DNA of 64,000 nt from Defluviicoccus sp. (GTDB lineage Bacteria > Pseudomonadota > Alphaproteobacteria > MPNO01), in assembly GCA_028821395.1 (NCBI GenBank), contig JAPPGP010000125.1, positions 30,747 through 94,746 of the forward strand, written 5' to 3'. Positions 26,728 through 34,854 of the stretch are shown in pieces; the first letter of the stretch is position 1; every line of letters begins with the position of its first letter. The translations under genes and the position numbers were made by a program. The notes under the pieces are model-generated. The model worked only from the letters and a program-made list of their open reading frames with translations. It was not told where the DNA came from and searched no databases.

Positions 26728-27507
26728 ATGCTGCGGTTTGCCGCCAATATCTCGATGCTGTTCGCCGAGCGCGACTGGCTGGACCGGCCGGCGGCGGCCG
26801 CCGCGGCCGGGTTCGAGGCGATCGAGATCCAGTTCCCCTACGACCGCCCGGCGGAGGACTGGCGGCGGGCGATCGAGGCGGCGGGGCTCGCGGTCTCGGT
26901 GCTCAACCTGCCGGTGGGCGACATGCTGACGGGCGGGCCCGGCCTCGCGGCGACGCCGGGCCGGGAGGCGGAGTTCCGCCGGGCGGTGGAGACCGCGCGC
27001 GGCGTGGCGGCGGCGCTCCGCCCCGGCAACGTCAACGTGCTCGCGGGCTATCCCGAACGGCACGGCTTCGAGCGCGCGCGCTGCCTGGAGACGCTGGCGG
27101 AGAACCTGCTTGTCGCGGCCGACGCGATGGGCGGGATCGGGATCGGCGTGGTCGTCGAGGCGGTCAACGCGGTCGACCGGCCGGGCTTCCTGCTGACCAC
27201 CAGCGCAGAGGCGCTGGAGGCTGTCGATATGGCTGGCCACGGCAATCTCGCGCTGCAGCACGATTTCTACCACATGGACATCATGGAGGGCCGGCCGATC
27301 GAACGGCTCGGGGAGATCGTCGGGCGTATCGGCCACGTCCAGTTCGCCGACAACCCCGGACGGCGCGAGCCCGGCACCGGCGCGATCGACTTCCCGGCGG
27401 TGTTCGCCGCACTCGACCGGCTGGGGTACGAAGGCTGGACCGCCGCGGAGTACCGGCCGAGCCGGCGGACCGAGGAGACTCTCGGCTGGATGACGGCGGC
27501 GGGCTGA
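26728..27507 (+). CDS. hyi: Hydroxypyruvate isomerase-like TIM-barrel protein
   Basis: 259-residue sugar-phosphate-isomerase-like TIM barrel resembling hydroxypyruvate isomerase (Hyi). It opens MLRFAANISMLFAERDWLDR and has EIQFPYDRPAEDWRRAIEAA, VVVEAVNAVDRPGFLLTT, LQHDFYHMDIMEGRPIERLG and GHVQFADNPGRREPGTG, matching the metal-binding Glu/Asp/His layout. Divergent from the Rieske gene, with only a weak ribosome site. A diverged copy of its last 45 or so codons reappears at about 29897-30046 beyond the IS110 island. Confidence 0.9.
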   Translation: MLRFAANISMLFAERDWLDRPAAAAAAGFEAIEIQFPYDRPAEDWRRAIEAAGLAVSVLNLPVGDMLTGGPGLAATPGREAEFRRAVETARGVAAALRPGNVNVLAGYPERHGFERARCLETLAENLLVAADAMGGIGIGVVVEAVNAVDRPGFLLTTSAEALEAVDMAGHGNLALQHDFYHMDIMEGRPIERLGEIVGRIGHVQFADNPGRREPGTGAIDFPAVFAALDRLGYEGWTAAEYRPSRRTEETLGWMTAAG

Positions 27508-27536
27508 GCGGCGTCTTTCGAAAGGGGATTGTACGC

Positions 27537-27839
27537 TCAACCAGCCAGTTTCGTGGCAAATGCCTGTACGAACGGCGAAAGCAACCAACCCAGAATACTG
27601 GCGACGGCAACGAGAACGGCGATCGCACCGGCCACGAACCACGCTTTGTTTTCCAACGATCGCAAGCGGCCCTGCACACTCATCACATCGTTGCCGAGCG
27701 ACTCCACCTTCCCTTTGAGTTCGCCTATGGAAGACTGCACTTCCATCATGATCTTGATGAGAGCGCCTGGATCGACCGCGGTTTCGTAGGATGTCGCCTT
27801 CGCGGATTCTCTGGCCTTTTCCTGTTCCGCACCGGCCAT
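27537..27839 (-). CDS. Small hypothetical protein with coiled coil and one membrane helix
   Basis: About 100 residues from the ATG at 27839 (an in-frame ATG at 27896 would overlap the preceding small gene). After a charged N-terminus, IGELKGKVESLGNDVMSVQG has the heptad spacing of a short coiled coil, followed by one hydrophobic helix (WFVAGAIAVLVAVASILGWL) and a short tail. This layout is common in phage or plasmid accessory proteins and holin-like or anti-defence factors, but I do not recognise the family. It is separated by only one base from the 86-residue gene upstream, so the two form an operon. Confidence 0.6.
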   Translation of the reverse strand: MAGAEQEKARESAKATSYETAVDPGALIKIMMEVQSSIGELKGKVESLGNDVMSVQGRLRSLENKAWFVAGAIAVLVAVASILGWLLSPFVQAFATKLAG

Positions 27840-27840
27840 G

Positions 27841-28101
27841 TCAGCCCCGCGCCGCTTCGATCCGGTCCCGGAGAGACCGGTATGCGTACCCGGCATGTGC
27901 CCTCACCCGGAGCACGAGAGCGTTGCCGCCCCCACATTTCTCGCCGAGCCCCAATTTGGAACTCATGCTGCTCGCGCTGCCATCGTATTGGAGGAGATAC
28001 AGCTTGGGGGCGGTCTCCACATAACCGTCTTCGGCGACCCGCTCCGGGTGGCGGTGCAGCCCGTCGTTCCCTCCCAGCGGGAGTACGCTGTAGACCGCCA
28101 T
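27841..28101 (-). CDS. Small hypothetical protein
   Basis: 86 residues, starting MAVYSVLPLGGNDGLHRHPE. A GGAG ribosome site precedes the ATG at 28101, and its stop is one base from the ATG of the coiled-coil/membrane gene, which supports translation. The protein is soluble-looking, with no signal peptide or membrane helix. The middle reads PKLYLLQYDGSASSMSSKLG. I do not recognise a family. Base composition is less GC-rich than the flanking catabolic genes, which fits recent acquisition. Confidence 0.5.
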   Translation of the reverse strand: MAVYSVLPLGGNDGLHRHPERVAEDGYVETAPKLYLLQYDGSASSMSSKLGLGEKCGGGNALVLRVRAHAGYAYRSLRDRIEAARG

Positions 28102-28659
28102 GGTGGTATCTCCGATTGGTATTGAAACCCTAGATATTCAGAGATTTTCTGTCAACAAGGCCCTGATCGGGGGTGACGCATTCAGTCGCAACCGCCGATG
28201 CGTCCTGCTTCCGTAATGGGGCATTTGCGGTCAAGCACGATCTTCACCGGTCGGACCGTTCCAACCGGGTTTTAGGTCACCAGCCACCGCGCCTGTGGCG
28301 GGTTGCATAGCCTCAGACGTGTTGACGATCTTCGGCAAGCCGTCGCGGCTGCGCGTCAAACTTGCTCGACTTGGAAGTCTTGCGGTCCTGATAAGGGCGA
28401 CCCGGGATGTGTCCGTCGCCGGGTTCTCTCTTCCGTCCGTGGTCGGCGCGGCGGCCGCCAACGTCATGCCTGGTCCAGTACGATCCCCGAGTGCCGATCT
28501 GTCGGGCGTGCTCGACCGCAACGCGGCGGTTCGGCGAACAAGAGCAGACACGCGCATCATCGGGAACCGCGTCCCGGCGAGGGGACACCGGTGAGCGCCA
28601 TCTTCAGGAGCGGTGCTTTGCTCCTCTTCCCGTTAACGGCCAGTGTGACACGGCCGTGC
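28102..28659. other. Gene-poor region between small cassette and IS110 element
   Basis: About 560 nt, lower in GC than its surroundings. Open frames of 90-110 codons exist on both strands but overlap each other, lack good ribosome sites and match nothing I recognise. It may hold the promoter of the two small genes and the remnant of the sequence into which the IS110 element inserted. Short palindromes CACGGCCGTG and CCGTTAACGG lie just beyond the transposase stop. Confidence 0.35.
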
Positions 28660-29700
28660 CTATGCCGTGTGGAGCGCCATCGCCGCCTCGCGCGTGAAGC
28701 GGAACGCGGTGCCGTCCCGCCACATGCGGTGCAGCACCACGCCGATCCGCCGGGCCAGCGCGACGGTCGCGCGCTTCCTGCCGCGCAGCACCGCGAGGCG
28801 CAGCGCCCAGGCCTTCAGCCAGTTGTGAGCTCCGCGGTACAGCATCACCGTGGCGGCCTGGTAGAGCGCCGTGCGCAAACCGGCGTCGCCGGCCCTGGTG
28901 ATCGCGCCGACGATATCGCGTTCCCCGGACTGGTTCCGGCCCGGCGTCAGCCCCACCCAGGGACCGACGTCCTTCGATCTGCGGAACCGCCCGGGATCGT
29001 CGATCGCGGAGGCGAACGTCAGGGCCACGACCGGGCCGACGCCGGGCATGGTCATCAACAGGCGGAATGTCGGGTCCTTGCCGGCCAGATTGCGCACCTG
29101 CTTCTCCAGCCCGGCCAGCTCGCGGCGCAGCGCCGCCCGCGCCCGCAGGATCGGCTCGGCCGCAGCTTCCAGCATCGCGTTGCCTGCAATCAACTCCCGC
29201 ACCCGCGCCTCGTAGCGGCCCTTCGAGACAGGGCCCAGCTTCAGGCCGAAGTTGCGCAGCACGCCGCGCAGCGAGAGCTCGATCTCGATGAGCACCTCCA
29301 AGACCGACTTGCGCGAGGTCAGCAGTGCCCGCATCTCCTGCGACGACACCGTCTTGCAGTGCACCGGCCGGAACCAGCCCATCCGCAGCAGTCGCGCGAT
29401 GCCGTAGGCGTCCCGGCGGTCCGTCTTGATCGGCTTCGCCTTCAGCGCCGACTTCACCTGCCGCGTCTCCATCAGCACGGTCTCGAAGCCGGCGTCCGCC
29501 AGCCCCTTGTGCAGCCATCGCGACAGCGGACCGGCCTCCAGGCCAATCGCCGCGATCCCGTACGGCAGCTCGCGCATGAACGAAACCAGCGCATCCGGCG
29601 CGCTGGCAACCTGCGCCTCCGTCACCATCTCCCCCGTCTCGCCGAGAGCCCAGACCGCCGTGCTTGCCAGCGATACATCCAGACCGATATAGACTTCCAT
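28660..29700 (-). CDS. IS110 family transposase (bridge-RNA-guided recombinase type)
   Basis: 346-residue DEDD recombinase. The RuvC-like N-terminal domain starts MEVYIGLDVSLASTAVWALG, with the catalytic acidic residues in IGLD, in GLEAG and in IKTDRRDAYGIARLLRMG. The C-terminal Tnp20 domain has MPGVGPVVALTFASAIDDPG and the serine motif NQSGERDIVGAITRAGDAGL. Length and motifs look intact, so it may be active. GAAGGAAAGGG precedes the ATG at 29700. Members excise and insert through a circular intermediate, guided by a structured RNA from the element's non-coding end. Confidence 0.93.
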   Translation of the reverse strand: MEVYIGLDVSLASTAVWALGETGEMVTEAQVASAPDALVSFMRELPYGIAAIGLEAGPLSRWLHKGLADAGFETVLMETRQVKSALKAKPIKTDRRDAYGIARLLRMGWFRPVHCKTVSSQEMRALLTSRKSVLEVLIEIELSLRGVLRNFGLKLGPVSKGRYEARVRELIAGNAMLEAAAEPILRARAALRRELAGLEKQVRNLAGKDPTFRLLMTMPGVGPVVALTFASAIDDPGRFRRSKDVGPWVGLTPGRNQSGERDIVGAITRAGDAGLRTALYQAATVMLYRGAHNWLKAWALRLAVLRGRKRATVALARRIGVVLHRMWRDGTAFRFTREAAMALHTA

Positions 29701-29896
29701 GTCGTGGCCCTTTCCTTCACAGGGCATTGGGGCGCGCCTTGCGGCAAGACCCCGCGAACACGCCAAGCGTGTAAGGGCAACGACACTCCAATCGGCAACA
29801 TCGCTACAAGCTCCCACAATACCGCTCAGCGCCAAGCCCCATTACGGCATCTGTCGGGTCGCTTGCCGAATAGAACAGCCCTGGACCCGGCATGGG
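29701..29896 (-). ncRNA. Candidate bridge RNA region of the IS110 element
   Basis: Non-coding arm upstream of the transposase, where IS110-group elements encode the bridge RNA that pairs with target and donor DNA. It contains a perfect 6-bp hairpin (ACACGC-CAA-GCGTGT, 29758-29772) and further short stems such as CTTG-CCG-CAAG on the minus strand (about 29740). Assignment rests on position and structure potential only; the loops and pairing segments were not resolved. Confidence 0.35.
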
Positions 29897-30046
29897 GTAA
29901 CTCCCCGGCTTGGCGCCGGCAAGATCGACTTCCCGGCGGTCTTCGCAGCGCTCGGCCGGCCGGGCTACGAAGGCTGGATCGTCGCGGACTACCGGCCGAG
30001 CCGGCGGGCCGAGAAGACCCTGGGCTGGATGGCGGGAGAGGGGTGA
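29897..30046 (+). pseudogene. 3' remnant of a second hydroxypyruvate isomerase-like gene
   Basis: The frame reading KIDFPAVFAALGRPGYEGW then VADYRPSRRAEKTLGW and a TGA stop matches the last 45 or so codons of the gene at 26728-27507, at about 85% nucleotide identity by eye. Similarity even continues 14 nt past both stop codons (GCGGCGTCYTTCGA). The 5' four-fifths of this copy is missing, replaced by the IS110 element. It cannot make a functional enzyme. Confidence 0.8.
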
Positions 30047-30050
30047 GCGG

Positions 30051-30157
30051 CGTCCTTCGATACGCCGCCCTTCGGACGGCTACTCAGGATGAGGGGGGGG
30101 CGGCCAGCAAGAGATTCCCTCATCCTGAGTAGCGGCGAAGCCGCGTATCGAAGGACG
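30051..30157. repeat. Palindromic repeat pair (REP/BIME-like)
   Basis: Two arms in inverted orientation. The left arm (30051-30093) begins CGTCCTTCGATACGCC, has an internal CCG-CCCTTCGGA-CGG-type hairpin and ends CTACTCAGGATGAG. The right arm (30119-30157) reads CTCATCCTGAGTAGC, an internal CGGCGAAGCCG and ends GCGTATCGAAGGACG. A G-rich spacer (eight G at about 30093-30100) lies between. The form is typical of dispersed intergenic repeats of alphaproteobacteria. It separates the isomerase remnant from the ABC operon and may terminate transcription. Confidence 0.75.
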
Positions 30158-30232
30158 CTCGGGCCGTCGCCCAAGCCGTCATGGTCGGACTCTTTCCGGG
30201 CTTCTCCCTCGTCCGGTTGCCGCGCCGTCGGC

Positions 30233-31312
30233 TCAGTGCGCGCGGGCGATGCGGCGTCCGTCCTCGCCGAACAGGAACAGGTGCTCCGGGGTGAAGCGGA
30301 CGCCGAGCTCGGTGCCGGCGCGCCAGGTCGAGACGCCGTCGACCACGGCGATCAGATCCTGCTCGCCGCCATAGTCGAAATAGAGCAGCGTGTCCTTGCC
30401 GAGCGGCTCGACCAGGTGGATCTTCTCGACGATGTCGCCTTGGCCGCCGATGGCGAGATGCTCGGGCCGGATGCCGAGCGTGCCGGGGCCGGGCGCCGCC
30501 CCGGCGAAGGCGGGGGGCAGCGCGATCGTCGTGCGCTCGCCGGCGAACACGGCGGAGCCCGCTTCGTTCTCGATCCGGCCGGGGATCAGGTTCATCGACG
30601 GGCTGCCGAAGAAATCGGCGACGAATAGCGAGACCGGGTCTGAGTAGATCTCGAGCGGCGTGCCGACCTGCTCGATCTCGCCGGCGCGCATCACCACGAT
30701 GCGGTCGGCCAGCGTCATCGCCTCTTCCTGGTCGTGGGTGACGTAGATGAAGGTCTTGCGCAGCTCCTGGTGCAGCCGGTCGACCTCGGCCCGCATCTCG
30801 CGCCTGAGCTTGGCGTCGAGGCTCGACAGCGGCTCGTCGAGCAGGAAGGTATCGGGCTCGGTGATCAGCGTCCGGGCGAGCGCGACGCGCTGCGATTCGC
30901 CGCCCGAGCACTGGCCGGGCATCTTGTCCAAGAGGTGGCTGATGCGGACCATCGCGGCCACCTCGCGCACCCGGCGCCGGCGGGTCTCCAGATCGACCTT
31001 CTGCATTCTCGGGCCGAACTCGATGTTCTGGGCCACCGTCTTGTGCGGGAACAGCGCGTGGCTCTGGAACACCATGCCGAGATTGCGGTCGCCCGGCTCG
31101 AGCTCGTTGACCGGGTTGCCGTCCATGCGGATCTCGCCCGAGCTCGGGTCCTCGAAGCCGGCGATCATGCGGAGCGTCGTCGTCTTGCCGCAACCCGAGG
31201 GCCCCACCATGACCAGGAACTCGCCGTCCTCGATGGTCAGGCTGAGATCCTTCACCGCGACCACCGAGCGGCCGAACTCCTTGCGCAGCTTGTCGAGCTC
31301 GATGCGTGCCAC
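30233..31312 (-). CDS. ABC transporter ATPase, MalK/UgpC type
   Basis: 359-residue ATPase for a sugar-, glycerophosphate- or polyamine-type importer. Walker A MVGPSGCGKTTTLRMIAGFE, signature SGGESQRVALARTLI (Cys-Ser-Gly-Gly at its start), Walker B FLLDEPLSSLDAKLRREM and H-loop THDQEEAMTLADRI are intact. A C-terminal OB-fold (TOBE) regulatory domain covers about residues 235-359. It starts with GTG at 31312, preceded by AGAAGG, four bases after the permease stop. Last gene of a four-gene minus-strand operon. Confidence 0.93.
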   Translation of the reverse strand: MARIELDKLRKEFGRSVVAVKDLSLTIEDGEFLVMVGPSGCGKTTTLRMIAGFEDPSSGEIRMDGNPVNELEPGDRNLGMVFQSHALFPHKTVAQNIEFGPRMQKVDLETRRRRVREVAAMVRISHLLDKMPGQCSGGESQRVALARTLITEPDTFLLDEPLSSLDAKLRREMRAEVDRLHQELRKTFIYVTHDQEEAMTLADRIVVMRAGEIEQVGTPLEIYSDPVSLFVADFFGSPSMNLIPGRIENEAGSAVFAGERTTIALPPAFAGAAPGPGTLGIRPEHLAIGGQGDIVEKIHLVEPLGKDTLLYFDYGGEQDLIAVVDGVSTWRAGTELGVRFTPEHLFLFGEDGRRIARAH

Positions 31313-31316
31313 GTCG

Positions 31317-32198
31317 CTACCTTCTCACCATGCCGAAGCTGAAGCCGCGCGCCAGGTGCTTGCGGATGAACACGCCGATGATGACCAGCGGGATGGTGAC
31401 GCCGACGGCGAGCGCCGCCTGGCGGCCGTAGACCCTGCCCTCGGTCGAGCCCTCGTACTTGCTGAGCTCGACCGGCAGGGTCACCACCTCGGTCTTGGAG
31501 AGGATCAGGGCCAGCAAGTACTCACTCCAGGTCAGGATCAGGATGAACAGGAAGGTCGCCACCAGCCCCGAGCGGACCAGCGGCAGCACCACCTCCCAGA
31601 TGGTCCGCCAGCGGCTCGCCCCCAGGATCATCGCCGCCTGCTCCACCTCGCGCGGCACCTCGTCGATGAAGCTCTTGGTCATCCAGACCGCGTAGGGCAG
31701 CGTGGTCAGGAAGTAGACGATCACCAGACCCAGCACGGTATCCAGCAGGCCCAGCGTCGAGTAGTAGAGCGAGAGCGGCGCCACCACCACGATGGGCGGC
31801 ACCATGCGCAGCATCAGGAGCTGGAACATGCGCGCTTCCGACAGGATGCGGTAGCGCGAGACCCCGTAGGCGAGGATCGCGCCGAAGCCGACGGCGAGGA
31901 AGGTGGAGGTGAGCGAGATGATCAGGCTGTTCCTGAGCGCGATCCAGGGCTTCTGCAGCGACTTGATGTACTGCGTGTCCTCGTACTCGGAATAGTCCGT
32001 CCAGACGTTGAGATAGTTGTTGAGCGTCGGCTCCTGCGACCAGTAGACCGGCGGCCAGGCGAACCATTCATGGTCGGGCTTGAAGGAGGTCGAGATCACC
32101 CAGAACATCGGAAAGGCGACGATCAGCAGCCAGAACACGAGAATCGCGTAGCGCCCGGCCTCGAACGCGGTCCTGCGGTGCGCACGGCCGATCGCCAT
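31317..32198 (-). CDS. ABC transporter permease, MalG type
   Basis: 293-residue inner-membrane permease with six predicted helices. Residues AILVFWLLIVAFPMFWVIST form helix 1. The long loop to helix 2 carries PTLNNYLNVWTDYSEYEDTQ. The EAA coupling motif is about VEQAAMILGASRWRTIWEVV and is followed by LPLVRSGLVATFLFILILTW. It forms the channel with the MalF-type permease, from which it is separated by 3 nt. Confidence 0.93.
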   Translation of the reverse strand: MAIGRAHRRTAFEAGRYAILVFWLLIVAFPMFWVISTSFKPDHEWFAWPPVYWSQEPTLNNYLNVWTDYSEYEDTQYIKSLQKPWIALRNSLIISLTSTFLAVGFGAILAYGVSRYRILSEARMFQLLMLRMVPPIVVVAPLSLYYSTLGLLDTVLGLVIVYFLTTLPYAVWMTKSFIDEVPREVEQAAMILGASRWRTIWEVVLPLVRSGLVATFLFILILTWSEYLLALILSKTEVVTLPVELSKYEGSTEGRVYGRQAALAVGVTIPLVIIGVFIRKHLARGFSFGMVRR

Positions 32199-32201
32199 CG
32201 C

Positions 32202-33188
32202 TCAGCCCGCCCTGTCCTCGGCCGGCACGCCGTACATCTCGTCGAGAGCCCGCTTCTCGCGCCGCAGGAAGTAGATCGCCACGAGCACGATCGCGATCAT
32301 GATCATCATGACGACATAGGACATAGCGGCGCCCTTGGAGACTTCGAAATACTGCCAGGTGGTTATGTAGAGGTAGATCGGGATGGTCTCGGTGGCCGAG
32401 CCCGGCCCGCCCTGGAACAGCGACCACGCTTTGGGAAATTCCGCCATCGCCTCGAGGAAGCGGAGCACGATGGCGAGGATGATCACCGGGCGCAAGAGCG
32501 GGAGCTGGATCTCGAGGAAGATCCGCCATTTCGAGGCGCCCAGTACCTGAGCCGCCTCCTGCGGCTCCCTCGGCAGCGAGGCGAGCCCGGCGATCATGAT
32601 GATGAAGGAGAACGGGACCCAGTTCCAGATTTCGAGCAGCATCACCGTGGTCAGCGCCATCTTTGCGTTGGCGAGCCAGATGACGTTGACGTCGTGGCCC
32701 GAGAGCCAGCTCAGCACGTCGTTCAGCGGCCCCTTCTGGTAGAGCAGCATCTCGCCGGTATAGGCGATGACGATCGGCACGGTGAGCATGGGGAGGATGA
32801 AGACGATGTAGAACAGCGCCTGGCCGCGGAACGGACGGTACATCAGCAGCGCCAGGCCGAAGCCGATCACGAAGCAGCCGATGGTCGAGCCGGCGGCGAA
32901 CAGGAGCGAGCGGATTATGGCGATGCCGAGCCGGGGATCGGTCACCACCTCCTCGAAGATCTCGAGCCCGGCAAACTCGGCGTCCCACCAGCTGCCGAGA
33001 TAGATCGAGAAGTCGTGGAACGAGAAATAGAGCTGGAGGAACAGCACCGGGCCGAGCACGCCGACCATCAAAGCGAGGAACACGCCGAGCACCGACCACT
33101 TGAAGCGGCGGACGGCGCGCGCCTGGGTCATCTCGCGCCTGCCGACCCTCCCGTCCCCCGGAACCGCGGCGGCTGCGTTGGTCGCCAT
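32202..33188 (-). CDS. ABC transporter permease, MalF type
   Basis: 328-residue permease. The first helix is about FKWSVLGVFLALMVGVLGPV, with a periplasmic loop and then helices around RPFRGQALFYIVFILPMLTV. The EAA loop is LPREPQEAAQVLGASKWRIF, followed by LEIQLPLLRPVIILAIVLRF. It lies 71 nt after the binding-protein gene, with a strong hairpin in between. Confidence 0.93.
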   Translation of the reverse strand: MATNAAAAVPGDGRVGRREMTQARAVRRFKWSVLGVFLALMVGVLGPVLFLQLYFSFHDFSIYLGSWWDAEFAGLEIFEEVVTDPRLGIAIIRSLLFAAGSTIGCFVIGFGLALLMYRPFRGQALFYIVFILPMLTVPIVIAYTGEMLLYQKGPLNDVLSWLSGHDVNVIWLANAKMALTTVMLLEIWNWVPFSFIIMIAGLASLPREPQEAAQVLGASKWRIFLEIQLPLLRPVIILAIVLRFLEAMAEFPKAWSLFQGGPGSATETIPIYLYITTWQYFEVSKGAAMSYVVMMIMIAIVLVAIYFLRREKRALDEMYGVPAEDRAG

Positions 33189-33209
33189 CTATCCCTGCCC
33201 CGAAAGCGT

Positions 33210-33237
33210 TTGGAGGCGCGCGGCGGCGCGCCTCCAA
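33210..33237 (-). terminator. Hairpin between binding-protein and permease genes
   Basis: Perfect 12-bp stem TTGGAGGCGCGC / GCGCGCCTCCAA with a GGCG loop, about 22 nt after the stop of the binding-protein gene. As in the BMP operon, it is placed where an attenuating or mRNA-stabilising hairpin would raise binding protein over the channel subunits. The function is inferred from position. Confidence 0.65.
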
Positions 33238-33259
33238 TTGCCGCGAGACCCTACCCGGA

Positions 33260-34699
33260 TCAGGACGGGACGTCGACCTTCGGGAACACCGCCTTGTAGC
33301 TCGCGAGCTCCTTCTTGAGCCGGCGCTTGCCGATGCGCTTGACGATCTTCACCCACGCCTCCTCGGTGTCCTTGAGCACCCGGTCGGCCTGCTTCTGCCC
33401 GACATAGGCCTCGGACAGGTTCTTGGCGAGCTGGTCCTGGAACTCGAGATAGCCGGTCAGATAGATCGGCGGCGAGGCCACCTTGAGGCAGGTCTCGATC
33501 GCCGCGATGCCGCCCGGCGTGTAGGCCGTCTTGACCAGGTCGGAGGTCATGTGGCCGACATGCCACGGGTCGTGGAAGGTGTTGACCCGGTCGGCGACGA
33601 TCTCCTCGGAGTTCTTGAGCGAGCCCCACCACATCGCCATGTAGGCCGCCTTCTCCTTGTTCTTGGAGTAGCGGTTCACCAGGATCGCGCCGAGCGGCGA
33701 GGAGATCGCGCGGTGGATCAGCTTGCCCGAGAATTTGGAGCCCGGCGACAGGCCGTAATGCCACTTGCCCGCGGTCTTCGACTTCTTGGGGTTCTCGTTG
33801 AGCGCGATGATGCCGTCCCAGTACTGGCAGGCGAACGCCTTGCCGCCGGTGATCCGCGGAATCATCTGCGGCGTGCCCCAGCCCGGCGCCTCGGGATGCG
33901 AGACCTTCTGGATGTTGAGATAGGTCTCGACAGCGTAGCGGCCGGCCGGGGTGTCCAGCGTCGGGTTCATGTCGTCGTCGAACGGGAAGCCGCCGGCCGA
34001 GTAGAAATACATGTACCACCAGGTCACGCCGTTGGCGCGGTTGCGCAGATTGGCCGAGCCGTACAGATCCTGGTCGGGCCGATGGAAGAACTCCATCAAC
34101 TGCTGGTCGTCCTCCCAGGTCACCGGATAGGCGAGCTTCTTGCCGTGCTTGTCCTCGAACGCTTTCTGCTCGTCCGGGTTCTCCATCAGATCCTTGCGGG
34201 TGAACTGGACGTGCACGTTGCCGTCGGTGGGCACGCCGTAGGTGTTGCCCTTGTAGCGCATGAAATTGCCGTAGGTCCCGACCGCGTCGATCGAGAAATC
34301 GGCCTTCTTCATGTAGCCGTCGAGCGGCTCCAGCAGCCCGGCCGAGGCGAGCGAGGGGATCATGTTGGAATCGACGTGGAAGAAGTCGAACTCCGGCGAG
34401 CGCGACAGCGCCTCGGCCATCGCGCGCTGCGGGATGACGAAGATCGAGATGTCCTGGATGCTGCCGACGCCGATCCCGGTCGCCTGCTTGAAGCGCTCCA
34501 TCGCCGGCGTCATGGCGACGTAGTAGTTCGACCAGATCATGCCCTTCAGGTCGCCCCCGCCGGCGCCCTTCGCCGCGGCGACGATCCTCTCGTTCTCGGT
34601 CGCGCCCCAGGCGAGCCCTGGAATGCCGACCGGCAGCGCGGAAAGCGAGGCGACGGTCAGACCGCCCTTGACGACATCACGCCTTGACAACTTGCTCAT
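33260..34699 (-). CDS. ABC transporter substrate-binding protein, family 1
   Basis: 479-residue extracellular binding protein of the sugar/polyol class. It carries a Tat-like signal (KLSRRDVVKGGLTVASLSAL) with the cleavage site after AWGA. Family segments are VPTDGNVHVQFTRKDLMENP, TTWEDDQQLMEFFHRP-like helix context and GGKAFACQYWDGIIALNENP. The ATG at 34699 has AGGGGAGG upstream, preferred over one 10 codons earlier. First gene of the operon. The ligand is unknown; the divergent molybdenum hydroxylase may act on it. Confidence 0.9.
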   Translation of the reverse strand: MSKLSRRDVVKGGLTVASLSALPVGIPGLAWGATENERIVAAAKGAGGGDLKGMIWSNYYVAMTPAMERFKQATGIGVGSIQDISIFVIPQRAMAEALSRSPEFDFFHVDSNMIPSLASAGLLEPLDGYMKKADFSIDAVGTYGNFMRYKGNTYGVPTDGNVHVQFTRKDLMENPDEQKAFEDKHGKKLAYPVTWEDDQQLMEFFHRPDQDLYGSANLRNRANGVTWWYMYFYSAGGFPFDDDMNPTLDTPAGRYAVETYLNIQKVSHPEAPGWGTPQMIPRITGGKAFACQYWDGIIALNENPKKSKTAGKWHYGLSPGSKFSGKLIHRAISSPLGAILVNRYSKNKEKAAYMAMWWGSLKNSEEIVADRVNTFHDPWHVGHMTSDLVKTAYTPGGIAAIETCLKVASPPIYLTGYLEFQDQLAKNLSEAYVGQKQADRVLKDTEEAWVKIVKRIGKRRLKKELASYKAVFPKVDVPS

Positions 34700-34854
34700 T
34701 CGGTGGACCTCCCCTGATCCGTGTTGCAACCCAGCGGGTACATCGTTCGGACCGGCAAGCTAAACAAATCCCCGGGGCCGAACAAGGGAATTGCACTTTT
34801 GGAAAATTTCGTGAGATTGGAAAAAACCGAACGCCCGAGTATGGGAGACCGACC
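34700..34854. promoter_or_regulatory. Divergent AT-rich promoter region
   Basis: 155 nt between the sugar-type binding-protein gene (leftward) and the molybdenum hydroxylase operon (rightward). The stretch at about 34785-34830 (GCACTTTTGGAAAATTTCGTG and a run of six A) is far more AT-rich than any neighbour and probably holds both promoters and an operator. A loose CAC...GTG-bounded inverted repeat is visible but too imperfect to call a binding site. Confidence 0.4.

Larger units (their letters stand above)
28640..29896 (-). mobile_element. IS110-family insertion sequence (approximate ends)
   Basis: Transposase gene plus a roughly 195-nt non-coding arm upstream of it, bounded on that side by the broken hydroxypyruvate-isomerase copy. 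IS110 elements lack classical terminal inverted repeats and usually make no target duplication, so the exact ends cannot be set by eye. The right edge is marked by loss of similarity to the isomerase gene; the left edge is a guess shortly after the transposase stop codon. Confidence 0.65.

Noticed and set aside
28231..28594. Overlapping 90-110-codon frames on both strands before the IS110 transposase
   Set aside because: None has a good ribosome site or recognisable family, and they overlap each other antisense. I describe the stretch as gene-poor.
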